NCBI GenBank assembly: GCA_027924025.1
Contig: AP026970.1
Span: forward strand, 1,696,501-1,760,500
Direction of reading: 5' to 3'
Source of the DNA: Comamonadaceae bacterium OS-4
Lineage (GTDB): Bacteria; Pseudomonadota; Gammaproteobacteria; Burkholderiales; Burkholderiaceae_C
Length of the DNA: 64,000 nucleotides
The notes beneath the pieces are model-generated. The model ran no database searches, had not been told where the DNA came from, and worked only from the letters and a program-made list of their open reading frames with translations. The first letter of the stretch is position 1; each line of letters opens with the position of its first letter. The position numbers and the translations under genes are program-made. Positions 8,201 through 16,939 of this stretch are shown one piece after another.

Positions 8201-11200
8201 GACATGCCGGACGCCGCCGGAGTGGCCTACCTGCAAGGTGTGGCGCAAGACACCTGGCGCTTCTTTGAACGCTGTGTGACGGCGCAAGACCATTGCTTGC
8301 CGCCCGACAACTTGCAGGTCTTGCCTTTTGAAATGCTGGCGCACCGCACCTCGCCGACCAATATCGGCCTATACCTCTTGAGCTGCGCATGTGCGGCACA
8401 GGCGGGCTGGATCAGCATGGCCGATCTGGCTACCCGCTTGAAAGCCACGCTGGATACGCTGGACAAGTTACCCCGGCACGAGGGGCATTTTTTGAACTGG
8501 TACGACACCCAGACCTTGGCAGTGCTGCTGCCCGCCTATGTGTCCACCGTCGACAGCGGCAACTTGAGCGGCCACCTGCTCACCACCGCCCAGGCCTGTC
8601 TTGATTTTTGTACAGAGGGGCGCGACGGTGTGTCGGTGGCGTGTGACGCGCAATGCGCTGAGCTTCAAGTGTTGGCCCGGCGCATGCAGGCCTTGGCGCT
8701 GGCGCCGGACTACCGGTTTTTGTACAGCACCCGCAGGCGCCTGTTTCATATCGGCTACCGGGTGCGTGAGCAAGAGCTGGACAACTCCTTTTATGACCTG
8801 TTGGCCTCCGAATCCCGGCTCACCAGCTTGCTGGCGATTGCCAAGGGCGATGTGGATGCCGCGCACTGGGGTGCCTTGGGGCGGATTGTTTGTCTTTATG
8901 GGGTGCAGCCGGGGCTCAAATCGTGGTCCGGCTCGATGTTTGAGTACCTGATGCCGTCCCTGATGCTGGACGAACCCCGGGGCAGCTTGTTGCAAAGTGC
9001 TTGCGAACACGCGGTAGGTGCACAACGGGCGTTTGGCGAACAGCAGGGCGTGCCATGGGGCGTGTCGGAGTCCGCCTATGCGGGGCGCGATAGCTCCATG
9101 GCCTACCAATATGCGCCGCAAGGGGTGCCGTCTCTCGCCCTGCGCAGAACGCCCCTCGACGAACTGGTGGTTGCGCCCTATGCCACCTTGATGGCCTTGA
9201 TGGTGAGCCCGCATGCGGCCATCGCGAACTTGCAGCGCCTTGAGGGCCTGGGGATGCGGCGTGAGTGGGGCTTTATGGAGGCCTTGGACTACACGCCGGT
9301 GCGGCAAACCGGGGTGGAGCTTTTCACGCCGGTGGGTACTTTCATGGCCCACCACCAGGGGATGGCGCTGGCCTCATTGACCAACCTGTTGCACCGCGAC
9401 ATTGTCAAACGGTGGGGGATGGCCGATCCGCACATGGAGGCGGTCAGCAGCTTGCTGCATGAGCGGGTGCCCAAGGAGATACGCAAACCCACCGGACTGC
9501 CGCAGCCGGTGGTGGAGCAGCGCTTGCAAACACGCCCACCGGGCCTGGTGCGGCAGCTGGTGCCGGGGCATCACGCGGTGGAGCCCAGCCAACTGTTGTC
9601 CAACGGCCGCTACGGAACAGTGGTGCGCGCCAACGGGGCGGGCGCCAGCCATTGGGGCACGACGGCGATCAGCCGCTTTCGCGATGACGCGCTGCGCGAC
9701 GCTTATGGCCACTTTGTGTTTTGCCGTGAATTGGGGGGTGCGGGCTTGCCCCGTTATTCCATCACCCGCAGCCCGGCGCCGGACCCTGCGGCCGACTACC
9801 GCTGCAGCTTTCAGCCGGATCGGGCGATTTTTCATTGCACCACCCCGCGCTGGGAGAGCCGGATGACGGTCTGGGTCAGCCCGGAAGACGACATCGAGTT
9901 CCGGCAGGTGGAGCTGCACAACACCGGGGATGAGGTCTTGGAGCTGGAGCTGAGCTGCTGCTGGGAAGTGGCGCTCAACGCCCAAGGTGCCGATGAGGCG
10001 CACCCGGCGTTTTCCAAGCTGTTTGTGCACGGCGAGTGGCTGGAGGCGCAACGTGCGCTCCTGTTTCAGCGCAATCCACGGGTGCCCACCGAGCCCACGG
10101 TGTGTGCGGTGCACTTTTTGGCCCACACCGATGCCACAGTGCTCTCGGTGCAGGCCTGTGCGGACCGGCAGGTTTGGTTGGGGCGCAACTGCAAGCCGGG
10201 GCGGGACAGCGGCTGGTCGCAGGGCATGCGCCATGGGGAGGCGTATTTCCAGGGGGGCGGGCCGGGTAGCAGCGGCTTGGACCCGGTGGCAGCGCTGTCG
10301 GTGCGCATCCGGCTGGCGCCTTTTGCCAAAGCACAGTTGACCTTTGCAAGCGCTGCGGCGGCAGGCACTGCGCTCTTGCACGCCCTGATCGACAAATACC
10401 AGCAAAGCAGCCATGTGCTGCGCGCATCGTCGATGTCGTCCACCTTGGCCGGTATCCGTTTGCGGTCGCTACAGATCAGCCCGGACACCTTGACTGCGAT
10501 GCAGAGCATCACCACCGCCTTGCTATTTGTGCTGAGCAAGCCTTCTGCTCTGCGCAGGGCGGCATTGCCCATCCAGAGCAAGGTGTGTGACAAGCGCTTG
10601 CTATGGCGGATGGGCTTGTCAGGCGACCGGCCGATTTTGTTGGTGTCGATATCGGTGTTGCAAGGCCTGGGGCTGGTGCGCGCGCTCAGCCAGACCATGC
10701 GCATGTGGGCTTGGGCCGGACTGGGCTGCGACCTGGTGGTCTTGAATGCTGAGCCTGCGTCGTACCACCTGTCTTTGCAACGGGAGCTCACGGTGCTGTG
10801 CGACCGCTTGAACTCAGAGCACCCGAAGGAAGATGCAAACACCAGCATCGGCATGTGGGTGCTGCGGGATGACGCGGTCAGTGACGACGAGCGCAGCACG
10901 CTGCATGCGCTGGCCCGCATGTTTCTGGATGCGGATGGCCGGCCCTTGCTGCACCATGTGCAGGCGTGGTCTGCCAGCCATGACCTCGATGCCCAACAGC
11001 GGTCTGCGCACCCCAGGCGCGCCCCCGGCGCAGCTGCCAGCGCCTTGCCAGCAGCGGTGCGTGTGTCCACCGGGGCTTTTGCCGCCAACGGTGAAGCGTT
11101 CCGCTTTTTGGTGAGCCGGGAGTCGCGGCCCCTGCGCCCGTGGGTCAATGTGTTGGCCAACGACGCTTTTGGCACTGTGCTCAGCGAGGCGGGTGGCGGC

Positions 11201-13504
11201 TTCACCTGGGCTGGCAACAGCCGCTTGAACCAGCTGACTCCATGGTCCAACGACCCTGTTGCGGACCCACCGGGCGAATGGTTGTGGCTGCAGGATCTGG
11301 ACGCATCACCCAAGGCGGTGTGGTCGTTGAGCCCGGACGCCTGGGCACTGCCCGGCGTGGAATACACCGTGAGCCACACCCAGGGCATGACCCGGATTCG
11401 CCACCGGCGGGGCTACCTGGAGGTGGAGGTGCTGTGGCTGGTCGATGTGGACCGGCAACTCAAACAGGTGCAGGTGCTAGTCCACAACCAGGGGGCGGCG
11501 GACGTGCGCCTGCGCTGCACCGGGATGGTGGAGTGGGTGCTGGGTGCGGCCTTGCGCGACCGCATGTCTACCGCAAGTACAGCCCACATCTCTGCCACTG
11601 ATGCGGTGCTCTTGTGCAGCCAACGTGAGCAGGCGGCGGGCTTGGGCGGGGGCACGGCTTTTTGGGCGTGTTTGACCCCGCATGACAGCAGCCTCAAGGC
11701 GGGGCGATTGCAGTGGACCACGGACCGCCGGCAGTTTTTTGACTCCACCGGGGCGCTCTCGGTGCCTGACCTCTTGGCCGACGACGAAGGCACCACCGCA
11801 CCCGAGGCGTCAGGCAGTGACCCGTGTGCTGCACTCTCGATCCCGCTGGATGTGCCCGCAGGCCAGAGCCGAAGCCACGTGTTTTTGATGGGCTACGCCG
11901 CTGATGCCGATGCCGCGTTGGCCTTGGCGCATCAGGCGCTCACGGTGGTGCCGGCACAGCGGATTCACGAGGTCACCGCCCACTGGAATCGGCGCCTGGG
12001 CCAGATCACGATCACCACGCCCGACCCGCTGATGGACGCGCTGGTGAACCGCTGGTTGCTTTACCAGACCCTGGCGTGCCGGATGGCGGCGAAGGCCGGC
12101 TTTTACCAAGCGGGCGGCGCAACAGGTTTTCGCGATCAACTGCAAGACGCGATGGCGCTGGTGCACACAGAGCCGGCCACTCTGCGGGCCCACATCAAGT
12201 TGTGTGCATCGCGTCAATTTGCGGCTGGGGATGTGCAGCACTGGTGGCATGACCCGGGTGGGGCAGGTGTGCGCACCCGCATGTCAGACGATCTGCTGTG
12301 GTTGCCGCAGGCCTTGACACGCTATGTGCAGGCCACGGGTGATCACACCGTGCTGGACGAGCAGGTGCCATTTCTCGAGGGGCCGCTGCTGGAGCTCGAG
12401 CAAGAAGACGCTTACTTTGCCCCACCTGCCACTGCAGACACCGCCACGGTGTACGAGCACGCAGCCCGTGCCCTCGACCACAGCCTCCAGGTCGGTGCCC
12501 ATGGTTTGCCCTTGATGGGCACCGGCGACTGGAACGACGGCATGAACGCCGTCGGCCCACTGGGCAAAGGGGAGTCGGTATGGTTGGCGTGGTTTTTGGT
12601 GCAATTGGTGCGCAACTGGGCACCTGTGGCCAGAGCGAGGGGGGAGCAGGCGCGTGCGCAGCGCTGGGAGCTGGCCGCGGACGGCTGGCACGCGGCGCTG
12701 GCCGGCCCGGCCTGGGATGGCCAGTGGTATGCCCGCGCCTTTTTTGACGACGGCAGCCCTCTGGGTAGCCACACCTTGCAGGAGTGCCGGATCGACCTGA
12801 TTGCGCAAGCCTGGGCGGTGCTCAGCCAAGCGGCGCCCCCGGAGCGCGCAGCACAGGCCATGCAGGCCGCGCACCAGGAGTTGGTCGACCCTGCGCTGGG
12901 CTTGATCAAGCTCTTGGCTCCGCCCTTGCAGCATCAGGTGCCCAGCGCGGGCTATATCCAGAGCTACCCGCCCGGGGTGCGCGAAAACGGGGGGCAGTAC
13001 AGCCACGCGGGTGTGTGGGCGCTCATGGCGATGGCGCAGCTGCACCGGGATACGCGCAGTGACTTGCCATACCGGTATTTCTGCGACCTCAGCCCGGCCC
13101 ACCGGAGTGCGGACCCGGTGCAGGGGCCTGTGTATGGCTTGGAGCCCTATGCCATGGCTGGCGATGTGTACGGCGCGCCACCCTATGCAGGCCGGGGAGG
13201 GTGGAGTTGGTATACCGGCTCGGCCGCGTGGATGTACCGGGCGGCCACCGAGTCGATTTTCGGGCTCGAGTTCGGGCCGCAGCGGCTGTGTTTCAGACCC
13301 TGTTTTCCCGCGCACTGGGACCAAGCGCACATGCAACTGCGGTTGCCCGACTGTGTGTTGGAAGTGAGCTTTTCCAAGCCGCTGGTCGAAGAAACACACA
13401 TGGTGTCGGTGCGGCGTGTGACGACGCTGGTGGTCGGCGAATGGCTGAACTACGCGGCCTTGCGGGGCGTTCACCGGGTGGAGCTGCAGATGCCGCCGCA
13501 CTGA
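5207..13504 (+). CDS. ndvB: cyclic beta-1,2-glucan synthase (NdvB/ChvB type)
   Basis: A 2765-residue multidomain membrane enzyme, the usual size for ChvB/NdvB. The PIRSDVFGMERFERHG start matches the family N-terminus. Transmembrane helices at about 405-465 and 815-1030 flank a GT84 glucosyltransferase domain with DADTQ (about residue 638), HDLLEG (about 750) and RWTRGDWQ (about 785). A glycoamylase-like domain follows (SESAYAGRDSSMAYQY, about 1287). The C-terminal GH94-type phosphorylase region has GFRDQLQD (about 2308) and GTGDWNDGMN (about 2440). Together these initiate, elongate, trim and cyclise periplasmic glucans from UDP-glucose, which matter for hypo-osmotic adaptation and host interaction. 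It is likely coupled to the small gene 3 bp upstream. Confidence 0.93.
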   Translation: MPPARWNGVLEQVPDGLWSAMGLDAGPLDAPIRSDVFGMERFERHGISLGLTHKVVRERSHRESFTPRLQDNIQRLRSVNAYIGSQARTGYDISPAAEWLLENFHLLEAQFKEVDEGLPSNYFKGLPVLVQPPLAGLPRVYGVAWAFVAHTDGAFDESLLVHFLNAYQQSCELRLSELWALPTTLRVVLMENLRRLADRVAANKAARELANRCCDDLEHYSISLLGELAARMRLRGVEGVFLAQMSRRLQTTLPDSRVMVKTWLQTMLPLLPAVLLQQRAEQAADNLSVSNSVTSLRTIGDADWPEVVMRTNVCTRLLLGNAVFQAEHSMTRETTLHGIEQLAKRSGKPEAHVTETLLDLMAKAPASEMEAQVPAYWLGGAGGGALRVALGLPAHLRFDGARVRRVWALPLYLGAIGLATAALMAWLVLWHGALDSAWLRVALWLLVMVPASEAMVALVNRLASESLEPRRLPRLAFKEGLPAEHRVAVVIPCMLVDALGIEALARRLHLHYLANPEPLAQFVLLTDHLDAATPTTPTDPVLLAHAVRALEALNQRYPVPAAADAAPGQALAAPRFALLHRERRFSRSENAWIGWERKRGKLEALVARLTGTGQGDFVDVGTLSHVVPGTPYVVTLDADTQLPPGRLRSLVGIAAHPSNQPVFDPATRTIVKGYGVLQPRVSAPLPGEHARTFYHWLFAGQFGIDTYSATSSEVYQDVFGQGTFTGKGLFNVAAVHQVLSGRFPDGQVLSHDLLEGALVRCATVTDVTVLEDGPHHPETANARIHRWTRGDWQLIPFMLRYRQYGISFLNLWKMLDNLRRSLVAPACLALLLMSVSGIGLEPVFALLLVLLAYTAGPFIGAVAGLVPGRPNLELRYFYACAGVDFARVLALGVWQCMQLLRQSMLAVDAVWRSLYRLAISRSGLLEWTTAASVQAGSSTRLAAMLRTHAGLVVLTLAGAAALAPWITLPAWATAWAVLWLFSPLALWLACQSQWSRRIDMPDAAGVAYLQGVAQDTWRFFERCVTAQDHCLPPDNLQVLPFEMLAHRTSPTNIGLYLLSCACAAQAGWISMADLATRLKATLDTLDKLPRHEGHFLNWYDTQTLAVLLPAYVSTVDSGNLSGHLLTTAQACLDFCTEGRDGVSVACDAQCAELQVLARRMQALALAPDYRFLYSTRRRLFHIGYRVREQELDNSFYDLLASESRLTSLLAIAKGDVDAAHWGALGRIVCLYGVQPGLKSWSGSMFEYLMPSLMLDEPRGSLLQSACEHAVGAQRAFGEQQGVPWGVSESAYAGRDSSMAYQYAPQGVPSLALRRTPLDELVVAPYATLMALMVSPHAAIANLQRLEGLGMRREWGFMEALDYTPVRQTGVELFTPVGTFMAHHQGMALASLTNLLHRDIVKRWGMADPHMEAVSSLLHERVPKEIRKPTGLPQPVVEQRLQTRPPGLVRQLVPGHHAVEPSQLLSNGRYGTVVRANGAGASHWGTTAISRFRDDALRDAYGHFVFCRELGGAGLPRYSITRSPAPDPAADYRCSFQPDRAIFHCTTPRWESRMTVWVSPEDDIEFRQVELHNTGDEVLELELSCCWEVALNAQGADEAHPAFSKLFVHGEWLEAQRALLFQRNPRVPTEPTVCAVHFLAHTDATVLSVQACADRQVWLGRNCKPGRDSGWSQGMRHGEAYFQGGGPGSSGLDPVAALSVRIRLAPFAKAQLTFASAAAAGTALLHALIDKYQQSSHVLRASSMSSTLAGIRLRSLQISPDTLTAMQSITTALLFVLSKPSALRRAALPIQSKVCDKRLLWRMGLSGDRPILLVSISVLQGLGLVRALSQTMRMWAWAGLGCDLVVLNAEPASYHLSLQRELTVLCDRLNSEHPKEDANTSIGMWVLRDDAVSDDERSTLHALARMFLDADGRPLLHHVQAWSASHDLDAQQRSAHPRRAPGAAASALPAAVRVSTGAFAANGEAFRFLVSRESRPLRPWVNVLANDAFGTVLSEAGGGFTWAGNSRLNQLTPWSNDPVADPPGEWLWLQDLDASPKAVWSLSPDAWALPGVEYTVSHTQGMTRIRHRRGYLEVEVLWLVDVDRQLKQVQVLVHNQGAADVRLRCTGMVEWVLGAALRDRMSTASTAHISATDAVLLCSQREQAAGLGGGTAFWACLTPHDSSLKAGRLQWTTDRRQFFDSTGALSVPDLLADDEGTTAPEASGSDPCAALSIPLDVPAGQSRSHVFLMGYAADADAALALAHQALTVVPAQRIHEVTAHWNRRLGQITITTPDPLMDALVNRWLLYQTLACRMAAKAGFYQAGGATGFRDQLQDAMALVHTEPATLRAHIKLCASRQFAAGDVQHWWHDPGGAGVRTRMSDDLLWLPQALTRYVQATGDHTVLDEQVPFLEGPLLELEQEDAYFAPPATADTATVYEHAARALDHSLQVGAHGLPLMGTGDWNDGMNAVGPLGKGESVWLAWFLVQLVRNWAPVARARGEQARAQRWELAADGWHAALAGPAWDGQWYARAFFDDGSPLGSHTLQECRIDLIAQAWAVLSQAAPPERAAQAMQAAHQELVDPALGLIKLLAPPLQHQVPSAGYIQSYPPGVRENGGQYSHAGVWALMAMAQLHRDTRSDLPYRYFCDLSPAHRSADPVQGPVYGLEPYAMAGDVYGAPPYAGRGGWSWYTGSAAWMYRAATESIFGLEFGPQRLCFRPCFPAHWDQAHMQLRLPDCVLEVSFSKPLVEETHMVSVRRVTTLVVGEWLNYAALRGVHRVELQMPPH

Positions 13505-13580
13505 CAGTTCGATAGCGTACCGACATCCGGAGCCGTCAGAACTACTGTCTAGGTGTTCATTCACCGTTTAGGAGTTCTCC

Positions 13581-13895
13581 ATGAAAAATTCAATGCGCAT
13601 TCTTGTGACCGCTATCGCGCTGGCCTCTGGCCTCTTGTCAGGTTGCGCAGTGCAGCGGGGCCAGGAAACGATGGGCGCCTATGTGGACGACGCCACCATC
13701 ACCACCCAGGTGAAAAGCCGCTTTGTCGAAAGCAAAGAAGTGGACGCCGGCGCCATCAGCGTAGAAACCATGAAGGGCACCGTGATGCTCTCCGGCTTTG
13801 CGAAAAGCGTGCTCGAAAAGAACACCGCAGAGCGCATCGCACGGGGTGTGAGCGGGGTTCGGGCAGTCAAGAACGAAGTGTCGGTGCGTCCTTGA
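13581..13895 (+). CDS. BON-domain lipoprotein (OsmY-like)
   Basis: A 104-residue protein with a signal peptide and lipobox (LLSGC, Cys about residue 22), followed by one BON domain (about 36-103). The domain shows the conserved DDATITTQVKSRF start and GTVMLSGF core with a VRAVKNEV end. BON domains bind phospholipid; OsmY and related proteins protect the envelope during osmotic stress. A TTTAGGAG ribosome site precedes the ATG. It lies 76 bp after the glucan synthase, consistent with an osmotic-stress locus. Confidence 0.88.
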   Translation: MKNSMRILVTAIALASGLLSGCAVQRGQETMGAYVDDATITTQVKSRFVESKEVDAGAISVETMKGTVMLSGFAKSVLEKNTAERIARGVSGVRAVKNEVSVRP

Positions 13896-13918
13896 ACCAC
13901 CTGTCTAAGGAGTAACGT

Positions 13919-14626
13919 ATGACGCACATCGAAACAGGTGCATTTCGCAGGGCCCCGCTGGTCGTGGGGCTGGCACTGGCGATGTCGTCCGGGCTTGGCC
14001 TGGCGCAGGTGCCAGATACCCGGGGGTATTTGCTGGACGGGGCTGGCAGCTTCGTGGGCAGTGCCACCCCCGGTCAGTGTTGGCGCAACGGGGCGTGGAC
14101 GCCCGCATTGGCGGTAGCGCCCTGCGACGCGGTCATCATGGCTGCTGCGCCGGTCGTGGTGCCGGCACCAGCGCCTGCCCCTGTAGAGCCGGCACGGGCT
14201 GCGCCGCCGGCGGCTCCGGCCTTGATTCCGATGCCGGCGCAACGCCTGAACTTTTCGGCAGACGCGCTGTTTGGTTTTGATCAATCGGTTCTCGGACCGA
14301 ATGGCACCGCCATGCTGGACGGCTTGGCCGTGGAGCTCAGTGGCAGCACCTTTGATGCAATCCACGTGCGGGGCTATACCGATCGCATTGGCAGCACGGC
14401 GTACAACCAGAAGCTGTCGGTGCGCCGCGCCACTGCAGTCAGCGACTATCTGGTGAGCAAGGGCGTGGCACCTGGGAGCATTCAGGCTTACGGTGAAGGC
14501 GAGTCCAACCCGCTCACAGCCTTGGCCGATTGCCCCGGTGGAAAGCGGGCGGCGTTGATTGCCTGCCTGCAGCGGGATCGCCGGGTCGAGGTTGACGTGC
14601 AAGGCACCAAGGCCGCAGTGCGTTAG
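13919..14626 (+). CDS. OmpA-family peptidoglycan-binding outer membrane protein
   Basis: A 235-residue protein with an N-terminal signal region (hydrophobic about residues 13-29), a short globular part with two cysteines, an Ala/Pro-rich linker (about 80-105) and a C-terminal OmpA domain (about 110-230). The motif GYTDRIGSTAYNQKLSVRRA carries the conserved Asp and Arg that hold diaminopimelate of peptidoglycan. There is no large beta-barrel, so it probably tethers outer membrane to cell wall. GGAGTAACGT precedes the ATG, 23 bp after the BON gene, so the two are likely cotranscribed. Confidence 0.87.
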   Translation: MTHIETGAFRRAPLVVGLALAMSSGLGLAQVPDTRGYLLDGAGSFVGSATPGQCWRNGAWTPALAVAPCDAVIMAAAPVVVPAPAPAPVEPARAAPPAAPALIPMPAQRLNFSADALFGFDQSVLGPNGTAMLDGLAVELSGSTFDAIHVRGYTDRIGSTAYNQKLSVRRATAVSDYLVSKGVAPGSIQAYGEGESNPLTALADCPGGKRAALIACLQRDRRVEVDVQGTKAAVR

Positions 14627-14648
14627 AGCTACCCGCGCACCGGAGGTT

Positions 14649-15155
14649 CTATGCCGCGCTGCGCTTTAAGTGGCCCAAGGGCAGCTCGGTGCTGCTCTTG
14701 ATGCGCCCCAGCACAATGTTCGACCGGATGCTGCCGACCCCCTGAATCCTCGTCAGGCGGCGCAACACCTGCTCGGAGAGCACGCCCAGGTCGGCAGCCA
14801 CGATTTGCAGGATGTAGTCCGACTCACCCGCGACCGAGTAACACTCCAACACTTCGGGGAAAGCGGCAATCTCCCGCTCAAAAGCCAGGCCCTCATCACC
14901 GCTGTGTCGGGTGAGCGTCACGTAGCTGATTGCCCGGACGCCAAGGCCAATGGCCTGCGGCTCTAGCAGCGCCACATAGCGCCGGATGATGCCGGCCGCC
15001 TGCAGCCGCTGTACCCGCCGGCTCACTTGGGACGCCGACAAATGCACCTGTTCCCCGATTTGCTGGTGGGTGGCGTGCGAATCTCGCTGCAGTGCAGCAA
15101 GAAGGCTGATATCAAAGCTATCAAGCAACGAATCTTCGTCTTTATTCATCTTCAT
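14649..15155 (-). CDS. Lrp/AsnC family regulator divergent from tyrosine catabolism
   Basis: A 168-residue protein with an N-terminal AsnC-type helix-turn-helix (about residues 10-60, THQQIGEQVHLSASQVSRRV) and a C-terminal RAM/ligand-binding domain (about 75-155). The start is uncertain: ATGs at 15155 and 15149 are both possible and neither has a clear ribosome site. It is divergent from hppD, and two TGCA-N7-TGCA dyads lie in the shared region, one overlapping its own start. It probably senses an aromatic amino acid (Phe or Tyr) and controls both itself and the hppD operon; the ligand is inferred from context only. Confidence 0.87.
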   Translation of the reverse strand: MKMNKDEDSLLDSFDISLLAALQRDSHATHQQIGEQVHLSASQVSRRVQRLQAAGIIRRYVALLEPQAIGLGVRAISYVTLTRHSGDEGLAFEREIAAFPEVLECYSVAGESDYILQIVAADLGVLSEQVLRRLTRIQGVGSIRSNIVLGRIKSSTELPLGHLKRSAA

Positions 15156-15210
15156 GCACAAATTATGCATGTGGCTGGGTGTAGTCCCACTAATTTGCAT
15201 ACCATTTGCA
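15153..15210. promoter_or_regulatory. paired TGCA-N7-TGCA dyads, candidate Lrp-type operators
   Basis: Two 15-bp dyads of identical layout, TGCACAAATTATGCA at 15155-15169 and TGCATACCATTTGCA at 15196-15210, have centres 41 bp apart, about four helical turns. They match the 5-5-5 layout of Lrp/AsnC operators with an AT-rich middle. The first overlaps the start of the Lrp-type gene, suggesting autoregulation. The second lies about 54 bp before hppD. Binding is inferred. Confidence 0.55.
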
Positions 15211-15263
15211 GGCAGGTTTGACCACAATTAACGCTTTCAAAACAGCGTTCGAGGAGCAGCACC

Positions 15264-16367
15264 ATGACCACTACCAACACCAGCGGAGCGAGCGGAGATT
15301 TGTTCGAGAACCCGATGGGCCTGATGGGCTTCGAGTTTGTGGAATTTGCGTCGCCTGTAGCGGGCGTGATTGAGCCGGTGTTTGAGCGCATGGGCTTCAC
15401 GCTGGTCGCCAAGCACCGTTCGAAAAACGTGGTGTTGTACCGCCAGGGCGATATCAATTTCATCGTCAACCGCGAGCCCAAGAGCGTGGCCGGCTACTTC
15501 GCCGCTGAGCATGGCCCCAGCGCCTGCGGCATGGCGTTCCGCGTCAAAGACTCCCACCACGCTTACAACCGCGCGCTCGAACTGGGTGCCCAGCCCGTAG
15601 AGCTGCGCCCCGGCCCCATGGAACTGAACCTGCCCGCCATCAAAGGCATTGGCGGCGCGCCCTTGTATTTGATTGACCGGTTTGAAGACGGCAAGTCGAT
15701 TTACGACATCGACTTTGAATTCATCGAGGGCGTGGACCGCCATCCCGTGGGCCACGGCCTGAAGCTCATCGACCACCTGACCCACAACGTCTACCGCGGA
15801 CGCATGGCCTTTTGGGCCGGGTTTTATGAGCATCTGTTCAACTTCCGCGAGATCCGCTACTTCGACATCAAGGGCGAGTACACCGGCCTGACTTCCAAGG
15901 CCATGACCGCGCCGGACGGCAAGATCCGCATCCCGCTGAACGAGGAGTCGCGCCAGGGTGGCGGGCAGATCGAGGAATACCTGATGCAGTTCAACGGCGA
16001 GGGCATTCAGCACATCGCGCTCATTTGTGACGACCTGGTCAGCACCGTGGACAAGCTGGCCATGGCGGGTGTGCCCTTGATGACCGCGCCCAACGACGTG
16101 TACTACGAGATGCTGGAAGGCCGCCTGCCCGGGCACGGCCAGCCAGTGGCGGAGTTGCAGAGTCGAGGTATCTTGCTGGATGGCTCTACCGAAGGCGGTC
16201 AACCGCGCCTGCTGCTGCAAATCTTTTCGCAAACCCAGCTCGGCCCGGTGTTCTTCGAATTCATCCAGCGTCAGGGAGATGAAGGTTTTGGTGAGGGTAA
16301 CTTCAAGGCCCTATTCGAATCGCTGGAGCGCGACCAGGTACGCCGCGGCGCTTTGGAAACCGCTTAA
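15264..16367 (+). CDS. hppD: 4-hydroxyphenylpyruvate dioxygenase
   Basis: A 367-residue enzyme that converts 4-hydroxyphenylpyruvate and O2 to homogentisate and CO2 in tyrosine degradation. It has two VOC modules. The Fe(II) ligands are visible: His in IDHLTHNV, His in [11 protein letters not shown], and Glu in [18 protein letters not shown], with the conserved C-terminal GNFKALF segment. Length is normal for the bacterial enzyme. GAGGAGC lies before the ATG. It heads the operon hppD-VOC-fahA-phhA and faces a divergent Lrp-type regulator. Confidence 0.96.
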   Translation: MTTTNTSGASGDLFENPMGLMGFEFVEFASPVAGVIEPVFERMGFTLVAKHRSKNVVLYRQGDINFIVNREPKSVAGYFAAEHGPSACGMAFRVKDSHHAYNRALELGAQPVELRPGPMELNLPAIKGIGGAPLYLIDRFEDGKSIYDIDFEFIEGVDRHPVGHGLKLIDHLTHNVYRGRMAFWAGFYEHLFNFREIRYFDIKGEYTGLTSKAMTAPDGKIRIPLNEESRQGGGQIEEYLMQFNGEGIQHIALICDDLVSTVDKLAMAGVPLMTAPNDVYYEMLEGRLPGHGQPVAELQSRGILLDGSTEGGQPRLLLQIFSQTQLGPVFFEFIQRQGDEGFGEGNFKALFESLERDQVRRGALETA

Positions 16368-16393
16368 GCCAACATAAAGCCCGAGGAGACACC

Positions 16394-16939
16394 ATGAAAA
16401 TAGAACGCATCCACCACGTGGCCTACCGCTGCAAAGACGCCAAGGAAACCGTGCTCTGGTACCAGAAGATGCTGCACATGGACTTTGTGCTGGCCATTGC
16501 CGAAGACCTGGTGCCCAGCACCAAAGCCCCAGACCCGTACATGCACGTCTTTCTGGACGCAGGGCAGGGCAATGTACTGGCCTTCTTTGAGTTGCCCACC
16601 CAACCCCCCATGGGCCGCGACCCCAACACGCCCGCTTGGGTGCAGCACATCGCTTTCAAGGTGAAAGACCGTGCCGAGTTGCTGGAGTTCAAAGCGCACC
16701 TCGAAGCCCAAGGGGTGGATGTGTTGGGCGTAACCGACCACGGCATGTTCCACAGCATCTACTTCTTTGACCCCAATGGCCACCGGCTGGAGCTGTCGTG
16801 CCCGGACCCCGACGAACAGGCCAAGCTGGCGCAAATGGACAAGGTGAAGTGGGCCATGTTGGAGGAGTGGAGTGTGACCAAGCGCGCGCCCAAACACGCT
16901 GCCTTTTTGCACGCTAACGAATTTGGAGCGAAAGCATGA
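16394..16939 (+). CDS. VOC-family metalloprotein embedded in the tyrosine catabolic operon
   Basis: A 181-residue protein with one VOC (glyoxalase/extradiol dioxygenase) fold. Candidate metal ligands are His in RIHHVAY (residues 7-8), His in WVQHIAFKV (about 82) and Glu in FFDPNGHRLELS (about 132). The C-terminal 35 residues are polar and extend beyond the usual fold. It lies between hppD and fahA and overlaps fahA by 4 bp, so it very likely acts in this pathway, where the dioxygenase hmgA or the isomerase maiA would be expected. It could be a ring-cleavage, isomerase or detoxification enzyme; the exact reaction is unknown to me. Confidence 0.8.
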   Translation: MKIERIHHVAYRCKDAKETVLWYQKMLHMDFVLAIAEDLVPSTKAPDPYMHVFLDAGQGNVLAFFELPTQPPMGRDPNTPAWVQHIAFKVKDRAELLEFKAHLEAQGVDVLGVTDHGMFHSIYFFDPNGHRLELSCPDPDEQAKLAQMDKVKWAMLEEWSVTKRAPKHAAFLHANEFGAKA

